From an uncultured Bacteroidota bacterium (GTDB lineage: Bacteria > Bacteroidota > Bacteroidia > Flavobacteriales > Flavobacteriaceae), in the NCBI GenBank assembly GCA_902510415.1, contig CABXBH010000007.1, positions 1 to 43,810 of the forward strand: DNA of 43,810 bases. The letters are read 5' to 3'. Each line of letters starts with the position of its first letter. The first letter of the stretch is position 1. Under the pieces are notes generated by a model, which did not search any database, had not been told where the DNA came from, and saw nothing but the letters and a program-made list of their open reading frames with translations. Made by a program: the position numbers and the translations under genes. Below, piece after piece: positions 8,912 through 16,504 of the stretch.

Positions 8912-10564
8912 TTAGCCGGTAAAATAACTGAGCACTCCAATAATTAGTATTACAAGAATTACTGATAATAATACATCAGAAAACTCATAACTATTTCTGT
9001 TTTCATGTTTTTGTTCTTCTGTTAATGTTCCAAATGAAAGTCCTATTATATCATTATAATTTGGCTCCGATGTTGAAAGCGTAACACCAATACATAATAA
9101 GATTGAAAATACAAACATTAATATCGCCATATGAGAAAAATTGATAGTTGCAAACACAAACATGAACCCGTCAACTATTTGATTTGAAGATATTTCAGGC
9201 TGAAAATAAATTTCTGAACCAAGTCTTAAAATTAGAAGTATAAGTCCTGCCATAAGGGTTGTAATTGCAGCTTTTGAGTTAACTCTTTTCCATAGAATTC
9301 CCAGCAAAAAGACGGCAGCTACTGGCGGGGCAATATATGATTGAACATTTTGAAGATATTGATACATAACTCCACCTCCAATTTTTTCCATTATAGGAAT
9401 CCAAATTATTCCAAGAATTACAATTACTGCTGTCGCGATTTTACCAATATTTAATAATTTATTTTCAGATTCATTTGGTTTAAGTTTTTTGTAAATATCA
9501 ATAGTAAATATGGTTGAACATGAATTAAATACTGAAGCAAGAGAACTCATCAGCGCAGCCATAAGTCCACCTGCCACCAAACCTTTCAGCCCAACAGGTA
9601 ATAATGTTTTTACTAACATAGGAAATGCTCTATCTGCTTTTTCAATGGAAAATACTTCTGGATTTTGAACAGATAATGCAAATGCTATAATACCTGGAAT
9701 TAAGAAAATAAATATGGGTAAAAGTTTTAAGTAAGCCCCAAAAATTGCACCACGTCTACCAATTTTAATATTATTTGCAGCAAGTGTTCTTTGAACAATA
9801 TATTGGTCGGTACACCAATACCAAATACCTACAATTGTACCCCCAAATAATAATCCAGTCCAAGGAAAATCAGGGTCATTCATAGGTCTCCACATATTAA
9901 AATGTTCAGGACTTTCTGCAATAACAATACTTCTTAATTCATTCCATCCGCCAACTTCTTGTAAACCTAAATAAGTAATTATTATAGAACCTAATATTAG
10001 TATTACCGCTTGTAGTGTTTCAGTATATATTACCGCCTTCATACCTCCAATTACTGTATATATTCCTGTGAACAAAACAACACCAATTGCACCATACCAA
10101 AAAGGAATTCCAAGTAGTTCAGAAACTACAATACCACCAGCATATATAGTCACTGAAACCTTTGTTAAAACATACGCAATCAGAGAAAATAGAGATAAGA
10201 ACCATCTCGATCTTGAATCAAATCTTTTTTCTAAAAACTCAGGCATTGTAAATGCACCACTTCTTATATAAAATGGAAGGAAAAGCCACCCAAGCAATAA
10301 CACTATCCAGGCATGAAGCTCATAATGAGCCATTGGTGTTCCAGATTCAAATCCGGTTCCGGCTAACCCAACGACGTGTTCTGAACCAATATTAGAAGCA
10401 AAAATTGATGCACCAATTACAAACCACCCAACATTTCTTCCAGCTAAAAAGTAATCTTCAGTATTGCTGTGTTTTTGTAGTGCAACCCAAACCGCAACAA
10501 CTATTAATGCAAGAAAATAAACTCCTAATACAACCCAATCTAAAGCCTCTAAAACTGTATTCAA
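8912..10564 (-). CDS. SSS-family sodium:sugar symporter (SGLT-like), likely xylose importer
   Basis: This 550-aa sodium:solute symporter has about 14 hydrophobic segments, the N-terminal pattern NTEDYFLAGRNVGWFVIGAS and the TM motif GLMAALMSSLASVFNS characteristic of vSGLT-like transporters. It is the last gene of a minus-strand operon, 6 bp after xylA, which points to import of free xylose. The start is a TTG at 10564: the only codons between it and the in-frame TAA of xylA are ATC and ATT, and the next Met would remove the first membrane helices. The two genes therefore share a frame, separated only by the xylA stop, which suggests translational reinitiation. Confidence 0.92.
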   Translation of the reverse strand: MNTVLEALDWVVLGVYFLALIVVAVWVALQKHSNTEDYFLAGRNVGWFVIGASIFASNIGSEHVVGLAGTGFESGTPMAHYELHAWIVLLLGWLFLPFYIRSGAFTMPEFLEKRFDSRSRWFLSLFSLIAYVLTKVSVTIYAGGIVVSELLGIPFWYGAIGVVLFTGIYTVIGGMKAVIYTETLQAVILILGSIIITYLGLQEVGGWNELRSIVIAESPEHFNMWRPMNDPDFPWTGLLFGGTIVGIWYWCTDQYIVQRTLAANNIKIGRRGAIFGAYLKLLPIFIFLIPGIIAFALSVQNPEVFSIEKADRAFPMLVKTLLPVGLKGLVAGGLMAALMSSLASVFNSCSTIFTIDIYKKLKPNESENKLLNIGKIATAVIVILGIIWIPIMEKIGGGVMYQYLQNVQSYIAPPVAAVFLLGILWKRVNSKAAITTLMAGLILLILRLGSEIYFQPEISSNQIVDGFMFVFATINFSHMAILMFVFSILLCIGVTLSTSEPNYNDIIGLSFGTLTEEQKHENRNSYEFSDVLLSVILVILIIGVLSYFTG

Positions 10565-10570
10565 AATGAT

Positions 10571-11884
10571 TTAAATATACTGGTTTAAAATATTTTCAAA
10601 CAACTCTTGTTTTCCACTTTCAGGATTTATTTCACTAGCTCCTTTCGCAATATCATATAAGTCATTTAATTCTAATTTACCATTTTCAAAATCTTTTCCC
10701 TGACCACTATCAAACGTTTGATATCTCTTTTCTCTAAGGTCCGTGTATGATGATGAATTAATAATTTTGTCTGCTGTAATTAGTGCTCTAGCAAAAGTAT
10801 CAGCCCCTCCAATATGAGCATAAAATATATCTTCCATGTCAGTTGAATTTCTTCTAATTTTAGCATCAAAGTTTATTCCACCTCCTTGAAGACCACCAGC
10901 TTGAAGGAAAACCAACATAGCTTCGGTGGTTTCTAAAATATTGTTCGGAAATTGATCTGTGTCCCAACCATTTTGATAATCACCTCTATTGGCATCAATA
11001 CTACCTAACATTCCTGCTTTAGCAGCAACAGCAAGTTCGTGCTGCATTGTATGTTGGGCAAGAGTAGCATGATTCACTTCAATATTTAGTTTAAAGTCTT
11101 TATCTAATCCATACTCTTTTAAAAATCCAATTGCTGTAGCAGAATCAAAATCATATTGATGTTTCATAGGCTCCATTGGTTTTGGCTCTATGAAAAAAGT
11201 TCCTTTAAATCCTTGTGATCTAGCATAATCTTTAGCCATTGTTAAAAAACGAGCCATGTGGTCAAGCTCTCTACCCATATCGGTATTTAACAATGACATG
11301 TATCCTTCTCTTCCTCCCCAAAAAACATAATTCTCACCACCAAGTGCGATAGTTGCATCCAAAGCAAGTTTTACCTGAGCACCAGCTCTTGCTACTACAT
11401 TAAAATTCGGATTTGTTGCAGCCCCATTCATATATCTTGGATTTGAAAAACAGTTTGCCGTTCCCCATAAAAGCTTAATTCCAGATTCACTTTTTTTATC
11501 CTTTATATAATTTACTATAGTATCAAGTCTTTTTTCTGATTCAGAAAATGTTGAAGCCTCTCTTACCAAGTCAAAATCATGGAAACAGAAATAATCAAAC
11601 CCCATTTTTTGAATAAATTCAAATGCCGCATCTGCTTTGTCTTTTGCTGCTTGAATCGGGTCAGGATTTTTATCCCATTCAAAATTTAATGTTCCAGGCC
11701 CAAAGGGATCTGAACCAACCCCACAGAATGAATGCCAATAAGCAATAGCAAATTTGAAATGATCTTTCATTTTTTTGCCTGCTACTACTTTGTTTGGATC
11801 ATAATATTTAAATGCTAAAGGGTTATCCGATTCTGACCCTTCGTATTGAATTTTATCTATACCTCTATAATATTCTTTGCTCAT
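10571..11884 (-). CDS. xylA: Xylose isomerase
   Basis: This 437-aa cytoplasmic enzyme interconverts D-xylose and D-xylulose. Its length fits class II xylose isomerases. Motifs are FHDFDL with His102 and Asp105, VFWGGREGY, the metal-ligand Glu in [17 protein letters not shown] and [19 protein letters not shown], all typical of the TIM-barrel family. The gene lies 7 bp downstream of xylB and 6 bp upstream of the SSS symporter on the minus strand, so it is co-expressed with xylose import and phosphorylation and completes catabolism of the xylan released by the surrounding hydrolases. Confidence 0.97.
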   Translation of the reverse strand: MSKEYYRGIDKIQYEGSESDNPLAFKYYDPNKVVAGKKMKDHFKFAIAYWHSFCGVGSDPFGPGTLNFEWDKNPDPIQAAKDKADAAFEFIQKMGFDYFCFHDFDLVREASTFSESEKRLDTIVNYIKDKKSESGIKLLWGTANCFSNPRYMNGAATNPNFNVVARAGAQVKLALDATIALGGENYVFWGGREGYMSLLNTDMGRELDHMARFLTMAKDYARSQGFKGTFFIEPKPMEPMKHQYDFDSATAIGFLKEYGLDKDFKLNIEVNHATLAQHTMQHELAVAAKAGMLGSIDANRGDYQNGWDTDQFPNNILETTEAMLVFLQAGGLQGGGINFDAKIRRNSTDMEDIFYAHIGGADTFARALITADKIINSSSYTDLREKRYQTFDSGQGKDFENGKLELNDLYDIAKGASEINPESGKQELFENILNQYI

Positions 11885-11891
11885 AATTAAA

Positions 11892-13376
11892 TTATTTATT
11901 TTTTAAAATTCCTTGTAAATCTTTTTTCCATCTTAAATATGCATCCTCATATTCTGATTTATTTTTAAGTGGTAAGAATGTCATTACGTGATCATTCTTT
12001 GTAATTTTTTCTCTGAATGAACTTAAATCACTATTTACAATTCCTGAAGCTCTTGCCGCACCATATGCACCTGTTGTATTGTATATTTCTATTTCATGAC
12101 CGATTAATGTTGCAACAGTATTTGCAAATATTTTAGATCTAAACAGATTATCATTACCTGCTCTTATTACATTTATTGAAGCATTATCATTTTTTAAAAT
12201 TTCCATACCATATACAAAAGAAAATGCAATGCCTTCTAATGATGACCTGTAAAGGTGCCCATGACTGTGCTTGTTTAAATTTATATTACAAATATGTGTA
12301 CCGATATTTTTGTTGTTTAGCATTCTTTCAGCACCGTTTCCAAAAGGAATTACAGAAATACCATCAGATCCAACAGAAATGCTAGATGCTTGCTCATTCA
12401 TTTTTTCATATGACTTGCCAACACTATGATTTCTAAGCCATCTGTATTGAATTCCAGCTCCATTTATGCAAAGTAATTTTCCGATTGATTTATTATTGTC
12501 ATTATAATTTACGTGAGCAAAATGATTTATTCTTGAAGGTTCACTAGAATTAAGATTATTGGTAATAGAATAGATAACCCCAGAAGTACCACCCGATGCA
12601 GCTACCTCACCATTATCAAAAACGTTTAAAGACAAAGCATTATTTGGCTGATCTCCAGCTCTATATGTAATTGGCACACCAACACTTAATCCTGTTTCCT
12701 CCGATGACCTTAAATTTATCACACCTTGATTGCTAAAATTATCTACTACATCAGGTGTTAAATTTGTATCAATTCCATAATAATCAAGAAGCCAATCGGC
12801 AGTTGAATTATTTTTATAATCCCAAATCATGCCCTCAGACAATCCGTTTCTTGTTGTATTAATTTCCCCTGTTAATTTATACGCGATATAATCACCCGGC
12901 AGCATATATTTATAAATTTTCTCATAAATATCAGGCTCGTTTTCTTTAACCCATTTTAACTTTGAAGCTGTAAAATTTCCCGGCGAGTTTAGTAAGTGTG
13001 ACATACATTTATCTTGTCCCAAATTCTCAAATGCATCATTACCAATTTTAACGGCTCGACTATCACACCAAATAATTGAATCTCTAAGTGGATTTCCGTT
13101 TTTGTCAATCACAACTAACCCATGCATTTGATATGAAATACCGATAGAAATAATTTTTTTTGAATCAATATTAGATTCTTTACAAACTCTCTTTATAGCA
13201 TCACATGCATAGTTCCACCACATATTAGGATCTTGCTCAGCCCAGTCATTTTTTATTGAATTGATACTCATCTCATTTTTAGGCTCATGAACACTTAATA
13301 CACTTTTGCCAGATTTTGCATCTACTATAGCAGCTTTTACTGAAGAACTACCAACATCTAAGCCTAGGTAATACAT
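11892..13376 (-). CDS. xylB: Xylulokinase
   Basis: This 494-aa FGGY-family sugar kinase phosphorylates D-xylulose to xylulose 5-phosphate. The ATPase-fold N-terminus is [17 protein letters not shown] (Asp7), MHGLVVID marks the first domain, and the catalytic base is Asp242 in [10 protein letters not shown], followed by the phosphate-binding AASGGTSG. Length is normal for XylB. It precedes xylA by 7 bp. A 70-bp gap separates it from the upstream FGE gene and contains a -7-like TATATTTA on the minus strand, so a separate xylB promoter is possible. Confidence 0.96.
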   Translation of the reverse strand: MYYLGLDVGSSSVKAAIVDAKSGKSVLSVHEPKNEMSINSIKNDWAEQDPNMWWNYACDAIKRVCKESNIDSKKIISIGISYQMHGLVVIDKNGNPLRDSIIWCDSRAVKIGNDAFENLGQDKCMSHLLNSPGNFTASKLKWVKENEPDIYEKIYKYMLPGDYIAYKLTGEINTTRNGLSEGMIWDYKNNSTADWLLDYYGIDTNLTPDVVDNFSNQGVINLRSSEETGLSVGVPITYRAGDQPNNALSLNVFDNGEVAASGGTSGVIYSITNNLNSSEPSRINHFAHVNYNDNNKSIGKLLCINGAGIQYRWLRNHSVGKSYEKMNEQASSISVGSDGISVIPFGNGAERMLNNKNIGTHICNINLNKHSHGHLYRSSLEGIAFSFVYGMEILKNDNASINVIRAGNDNLFRSKIFANTVATLIGHEIEIYNTTGAYGAARASGIVNSDLSSFREKITKNDHVMTFLPLKNKSEYEDAYLRWKKDLQGILKNK

Positions 13377-13446
13377 TTGGATTGAGTTTGTTTAATTTAA
13401 TTTTATTAAATATAAAAAAATAGCGAATTAAAGCTTAACAAAACAC

Positions 13447-14499
13447 TTATTTATTTAGAAGCATTTCTGGTGTAACAATGGTTCTAAATCCAGTGTGGTC
13501 AGAACCCGAATCAATACTTACCCCCATTCTTGCAGAAATTCTATAACTAGCACAATATGAATCGTGACATAAAAAAGACCCTCCCTTCATTACATGCTGA
13601 ATTTCATAAGGGTTACTGGGATTGTAACAACTACTAGCACCTTTTAAGTTTTTTAAGTCTGAATTTAAACTTAATTCAGAATAATAATTGACATTGAAAA
13701 GATCATTAGTAATTTCCCAAACATTTCCAATCATATCATATACCCCAATAGTGTTTGGAGGAAAAGATTTCACAGGTGCAATCATTTCAAATCCATCGAT
13801 AGATTCATTGTTCACAGGAAAATTACCTTGCCATGTATTAGCATTAGAATTTAATAAATCCACTTCATTACCCCAAGTATAAATAGCCTGATTGTAATTT
13901 CCTTGTGCTGCCGACTCCCATTCTGCTTCGCTGGGAAGTTTTCTATTAGACCAATTACAATAAGCTAAAGCATCTTCAAGAGCAACATGAACAACGGGAA
14001 AATTACCTTTATCATTTATATTGGATCCAGGTCCTTCTGGAGATTTCCAATTTGCTCCAGGTTGCCATTTCCACCATTGAAAATAGTTAGTCATATTAAC
14101 TATTTCTTTAATTTCTTTATTAAATATTAAACTTCCAGGCTGAAGTAGTGAATCATGTGGTTTTGGAGTGCCGGCAGGTAGACTTTTTTTAATTTCATCC
14201 CATTCAATTTTTCTTTCAGCTATTGTTATATATCCAGTTTCATTAACAAATTTTTGAAACTGATTATTAGTAACTTCAGTAGCATCAATAAAAAACCCAT
14301 CAATATATACATCGTGAGATGGTTTTTCTCTCATCATTGCATATCCATCCTGATTTTTTGCTCCTTTTGTATATGATTTGCTTTCAACCCAAATCATACC
14401 TTCTGGCGCATCTAAGGATACATCTTGCATTTTATTTATATCCTTACAACCAGTTAATAGTAAAGAAAATATTATTAAAAATTTTAAGCTATTTGCCAT
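13447..14499 (-). CDS. Formylglycine-generating enzyme (sulfatase-activating), exported lipoprotein
   Basis: This 350-aa FGE-sulfatase/SUMF1-domain protein retains both active-site cysteines, Cys311 and Cys316, in GGSFLCHDSYCASYR, which lines up with the copper-dependent aerobic FGE site. Other family marks are MIWVESKSYTKG, IDGFFIDATEVTNNQF, RKLPSEAEWESAA, GNVWEITND and the terminal GFRTI. The family oxidises the sulfatase core Cys to formylglycine with O2. The N-terminus has a clear lipobox, LLTGC with Cys18, predicting an exported lipoprotein. The Cys pair separates it from gliding proteins GldJ/GldK, which share the fold but are structural. It lies 70 bp upstream of xylB in the same direction, so sulfatase maturation may be co-expressed with xylose catabolism. 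The probable client is the locus sulfatase. Confidence 0.88.
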   Translation of the reverse strand: MANSLKFLIIFSLLLTGCKDINKMQDVSLDAPEGMIWVESKSYTKGAKNQDGYAMMREKPSHDVYIDGFFIDATEVTNNQFQKFVNETGYITIAERKIEWDEIKKSLPAGTPKPHDSLLQPGSLIFNKEIKEIVNMTNYFQWWKWQPGANWKSPEGPGSNINDKGNFPVVHVALEDALAYCNWSNRKLPSEAEWESAAQGNYNQAIYTWGNEVDLLNSNANTWQGNFPVNNESIDGFEMIAPVKSFPPNTIGVYDMIGNVWEITNDLFNVNYYSELSLNSDLKNLKGASSCYNPSNPYEIQHVMKGGSFLCHDSYCASYRISARMGVSIDSGSDHTGFRTIVTPEMLLNK

Positions 14500-14568
14500 T
14501 TAACTTTGGTTATTGTCTGAATTTAATCAAAAATTTAATAACTTAAAATTTATAATAAAAAGAAAGCC

Positions 14569-14718
14569 ATGCCAAGTAAATTTTTCGGGAATAGATTTGA
14601 TAAACAATCAAATAATAAATCCAAAAACTCAAACCAAAAATCTTCTAAAAATAAAGCTAGTAATCAAAATAATAATGCAAAGTCTGGAGGTATTAGAAAA
14701 GTAGGAAGAGGAGGTTAA
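14569..14718 (+). CDS. Small basic Asn/Lys/Ser-rich protein (49 aa)
   Basis: A 49-codon frame starts at ATG 14569 and stops at TAA 14716-14718. It encodes a protein with a short aromatic N-terminus (MPSKFFGNRFDKQ), a low-complexity N/K/S centre and a Gly/Arg-rich tail ending GGIRKVGRGG. It is strongly basic with no hydrophobic segment, so it should be cytoplasmic and could bind nucleic acid or the ribosome, which is only inference. An A/G-rich stretch (AGAAAG) precedes the start. The SGNH hydrolase begins 4 bp after the stop, implying co-transcription. A 63-codon frame covering the same DNA in another phase is less convincing (Ile/Lys-rich without organisation). The family is not recognised. 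Confidence 0.6.
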   Translation: MPSKFFGNRFDKQSNNKSKNSNQKSSKNKASNQNNNAKSGGIRKVGRGG

Positions 14719-14722
14719 TCCA

Positions 14723-15424
14723 ATGAAAGGATTTATTACAATATTATTTAGTTTAATTTTTATTAACATGAATTCTCAGGTTGATTTTATTCAGGGAGGT
14801 GGTACTCTTGATGATTGGGCTAATTTATCTAAATACAAATCGGATAATTTAGAAATCCTCAAAAAACCCACAGATAATCTTGTTGTTTTTATGGGTAACT
14901 CAATTACGGAGAATTGGTCTTTATATAGCCCAGATTTTTTTAAAAACAATCCATTTTTAAATAGAGGCATTGGCGGTCAAACAACTCCACAAATGTTAAT
15001 TAGGTTTAAGCCTGATGTTGTTAATCTAAACCCACAGTCTGTTGTAATTTTAGCAGGCATCAATGATATAGCTGGGAATACTGGCCCAATGGAAATTTCA
15101 AATATTGCAGAGAATATTTTTTCAATGGCTGAGATTGCTAAGGAATATGGAATTCAGGTTTATATATGCTCAGTGCTTCCTGCAAAAGATTTTCCATGGT
15201 CACCAAACATAGAGCCAGCAAAAAAAGTCATTAAACTTAATAATTTCTTAAGAGAATATTGTTTAAAAAACGACATAGTGTATGTTGATTATTATTCTAA
15301 AATGGAAGATGGTAGGGGTGGATTGAAAGTGCCTGAATATACTTCTGCAGTAGATTTAGTTCATCCAAATAGTGATGGATATACAGTAATGGAATCCATA
15401 ATATTGAAAGCAATAAAACTATAG
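14723..15424 (+). CDS. SGNH/GDSL-family hydrolase (esterase), exported
   Basis: This 233-aa hydrolase has a short signal sequence (about 1-18, ending NMNSQ). All SGNH blocks are visible: Ser60 in FMGNSIT (block I), Gly in NRGIGGQTT (block II), Asn114 in AGINDIAG (block III), and Asp211/His214 in DLVHPNSDGY (block V). Bacteroidota members of this type often deacetylate carbohydrates, so acetyl-xylan or another glycan ester is a plausible substrate given the neighbouring locus, but lysophospholipid or other ester substrates cannot be ruled out. It follows the 49-aa basic protein by 4 bp and ends just before a bidirectional terminator. Confidence 0.88.
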   Translation: MKGFITILFSLIFINMNSQVDFIQGGGTLDDWANLSKYKSDNLEILKKPTDNLVVFMGNSITENWSLYSPDFFKNNPFLNRGIGGQTTPQMLIRFKPDVVNLNPQSVVILAGINDIAGNTGPMEISNIAENIFSMAEIAKEYGIQVYICSVLPAKDFPWSPNIEPAKKVIKLNNFLREYCLKNDIVYVDYYSKMEDGRGGLKVPEYTSAVDLVHPNSDGYTVMESIILKAIKL

Positions 15425-15442
15425 TCGTTTATTGAGAATTTT

Positions 15443-15474
15443 ATAAAAGGGCTTCTATTTAGAAACCCTTTTAT
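15443..15474. terminator. Bidirectional intrinsic terminator
   Basis: ATAAAAGGG (15443-15451) pairs with CCCTTTTAT (15466-15474), and after one C/A mismatch TTCT pairs with AGAA around an ATTT loop. It sits between the convergent ends of the SGNH hydrolase (15424) and the NTF2-like lipoprotein (15484), with T-rich arms on both strands. Confidence 0.8.
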
Positions 15475-15483
15475 TATAAGCTT

Positions 15484-15972
15484 TTAGTCTAAAGAAGATA
15501 TTGAAGCAGTCCAATCACAATACCATTGAACATATATTGCTTTACCTTCCTGGTCAAAATCAAACGATTCGTAAATAGGCACTACAACTGATTTTCCATT
15601 TGAAGAATTAGTTACTTGCATATCATAATAAAACCTAACTGAACCATCTGATTCTCCCGTTTCAGGATTTACACCTTGAAGAAAATTAAATGGAGCCATA
15701 TGCTTTACATCGTATTTTTCAAAAAAATCTTTATGAATTGCTTTAATTTGATCTAATTTTAAAGAATCTGGAGATCCAAACACCGTTCCTTTGAACACAA
15801 CATTATCAGCAAAACGAGAATAATCAACATTTTCATTTGCATAACTGTCAAGCAATGCTTGCATTGTTTTTGAATTTTCTTCAAAAGATTGATTGGTAGA
15901 TGAAGCATCATCTGGAGAATCACATGAAAAAATAAAAACACATAATAATATCGAACACAGAATTTTTTTCAT
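15484..15972 (-). CDS. NTF2/SnoaL-like lipoprotein
   Basis: This 162-aa protein has a lipoprotein signal (MKKILCSILLCVFIFSC, Cys17). After a Ser/Asp-rich linker, a compact alpha+beta domain follows with the feel of NTF2/SnoaL-like proteins: an N-terminal helix around MQALLDSYANENVDYSRFADN, a second helix IKAIHKDFFEKYDV, then four predicted strands (VRFYYDMQVTN, KSVVVPIYESFDFD, AIYVQWYCDW). The fold is used for ligand binding or small-molecule catalysis; no catalytic residues are obvious. It converges on the SGNH hydrolase and is divergent from a 50-aa membrane protein. Confidence 0.75.
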   Translation of the reverse strand: MKKILCSILLCVFIFSCDSPDDASSTNQSFEENSKTMQALLDSYANENVDYSRFADNVVFKGTVFGSPDSLKLDQIKAIHKDFFEKYDVKHMAPFNFLQGVNPETGESDGSVRFYYDMQVTNSSNGKSVVVPIYESFDFDQEGKAIYVQWYCDWTASISSLD

Positions 15973-16066
15973 TTTATATATTTTTTGGTTAACAATTAAA
16001 TATAAAAAAAGTTATTGATTTTATAGTTAAATCGTCTTACTTTAAAATTATTGTAAATTGTAAGTC

Positions 16067-16219
16067 ATGTATGATAATTCACATTTTAATTCTGGAAAAA
16101 TTGATCTAAGTAATGCGGGAAGTAAAAAAGAAAAAAGAAAAACCAAAATTATTATTCTAATCCTATTTGTCGTCTTTCTATCAATGCTTATCGCTTCAAT
16201 ATTTATGGGAGATAATTAA
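16067..16219 (+). CDS. Small single-pass membrane protein (50 aa)
   Basis: ATG at 16067 opens 50 codons to TAA at 16217-16219. The product has a polar N-terminal half with a basic cluster (KKEKRKTK, residues 20-27), then one hydrophobic helix of about 18-20 residues (IIILILFVVFLSMLIASIF) and a short acidic end (MGDN). By the positive-inside rule the N-terminus should face the cytoplasm. It is divergent from the NTF2-like lipoprotein and converges on the 70-aa protein with an 7-bp gap. The family is not recognised; the basic-then-hydrophobic layout argues against chance. Confidence 0.55.
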   Translation: MYDNSHFNSGKIDLSNAGSKKEKRKTKIIILILFVVFLSMLIASIFMGDN

Positions 16220-16226
16220 TTCACAA

Positions 16227-16439
16227 TTAACAACAGCCACAACTTTTTTGATTGATATGGTTTTCAGGTTTTTTAATTCTACAAGAATATGAAGGATATT
16301 TAGAAAGAAATATTTCAGTTAAAATGACATTAGAAATACTACCATCTGCACCAAATTTATTCCTTAAAAGAGAACCAAATTCCTCAGAGGTATATAGTTT
16401 ATTTTCTAAGCCTAATGGGTTTTCATTACTTTCTTTCAT
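16227..16439 (-). CDS. Small Cys-tailed hypothetical protein (70 aa)
   Basis: This 70-aa frame begins at ATG 16439 and ends in KSCGCC. It is amphipathic rather than random: LYTSEEFGSLLRNKFG, then SNVILTEIFLSKYPSYSCR, giving two or three predicted helices, and four cysteines of which three are in the last four residues. A CGCC tail suggests a metal-binding or redox role, which is inference. A -7-like TATCTTG box lies about 35 bp upstream on the minus strand within a palindrome shared with the divergent neighbour, supporting the call. A frame on the opposite strand covers the same DNA but has no promoter-like sequence of its own and looks like a shadow. Confidence 0.55.
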   Translation of the reverse strand: MKESNENPLGLENKLYTSEEFGSLLRNKFGADGSISNVILTEIFLSKYPSYSCRIKKPENHINQKSCGCC

Positions 16440-16466
16440 AAGTAAGTTTTAGGATTGATTTAAATT

Positions 16467-16490
16467 CAAGATACGAAATTTAGTATCTTG
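16467..16490. promoter_or_regulatory. Perfect palindrome carrying divergent -7-like boxes
   Basis: CAAGATAC (16467-16474) and GTATCTTG (16483-16490) are perfect 8-bp inverted arms around an 8-nt spacer. Each arm reads TATCTTG outward, resembling the Bacteroidota -7 box (TAnnTTTG with one T missing). It lies between the divergent starts at 16439 (minus) and 16505 (plus), giving leaders of about 10-25 nt on each side. It could be a divergent promoter, an operator, or both. Confidence 0.5.
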
Positions 16491-16504
16491 CATTAAAATA
16501 ATAT

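Noticed and set aside
13447-14499. FGE-domain lipoprotein as GldJ/GldK gliding protein
   Set aside because: The fold and lipoprotein signal fit, but both FGE catalytic cysteines are present and the neighbours are sulfatase and xylose genes, not gliding genes.
14513-14704. 63-codon frame overlapping the 49-aa basic protein
   Set aside because: Its translation is an Ile/Lys/Asn-rich mixture without organisation, whereas the alternative phase yields a structured head and Gly/Arg tail and abuts the next gene.
16252-16452. Plus-strand 66-codon frame opposite the Cys-tailed protein
   Set aside because: It lacks an upstream promoter-like box of its own and overlaps almost entirely with the better-organised minus-strand frame.
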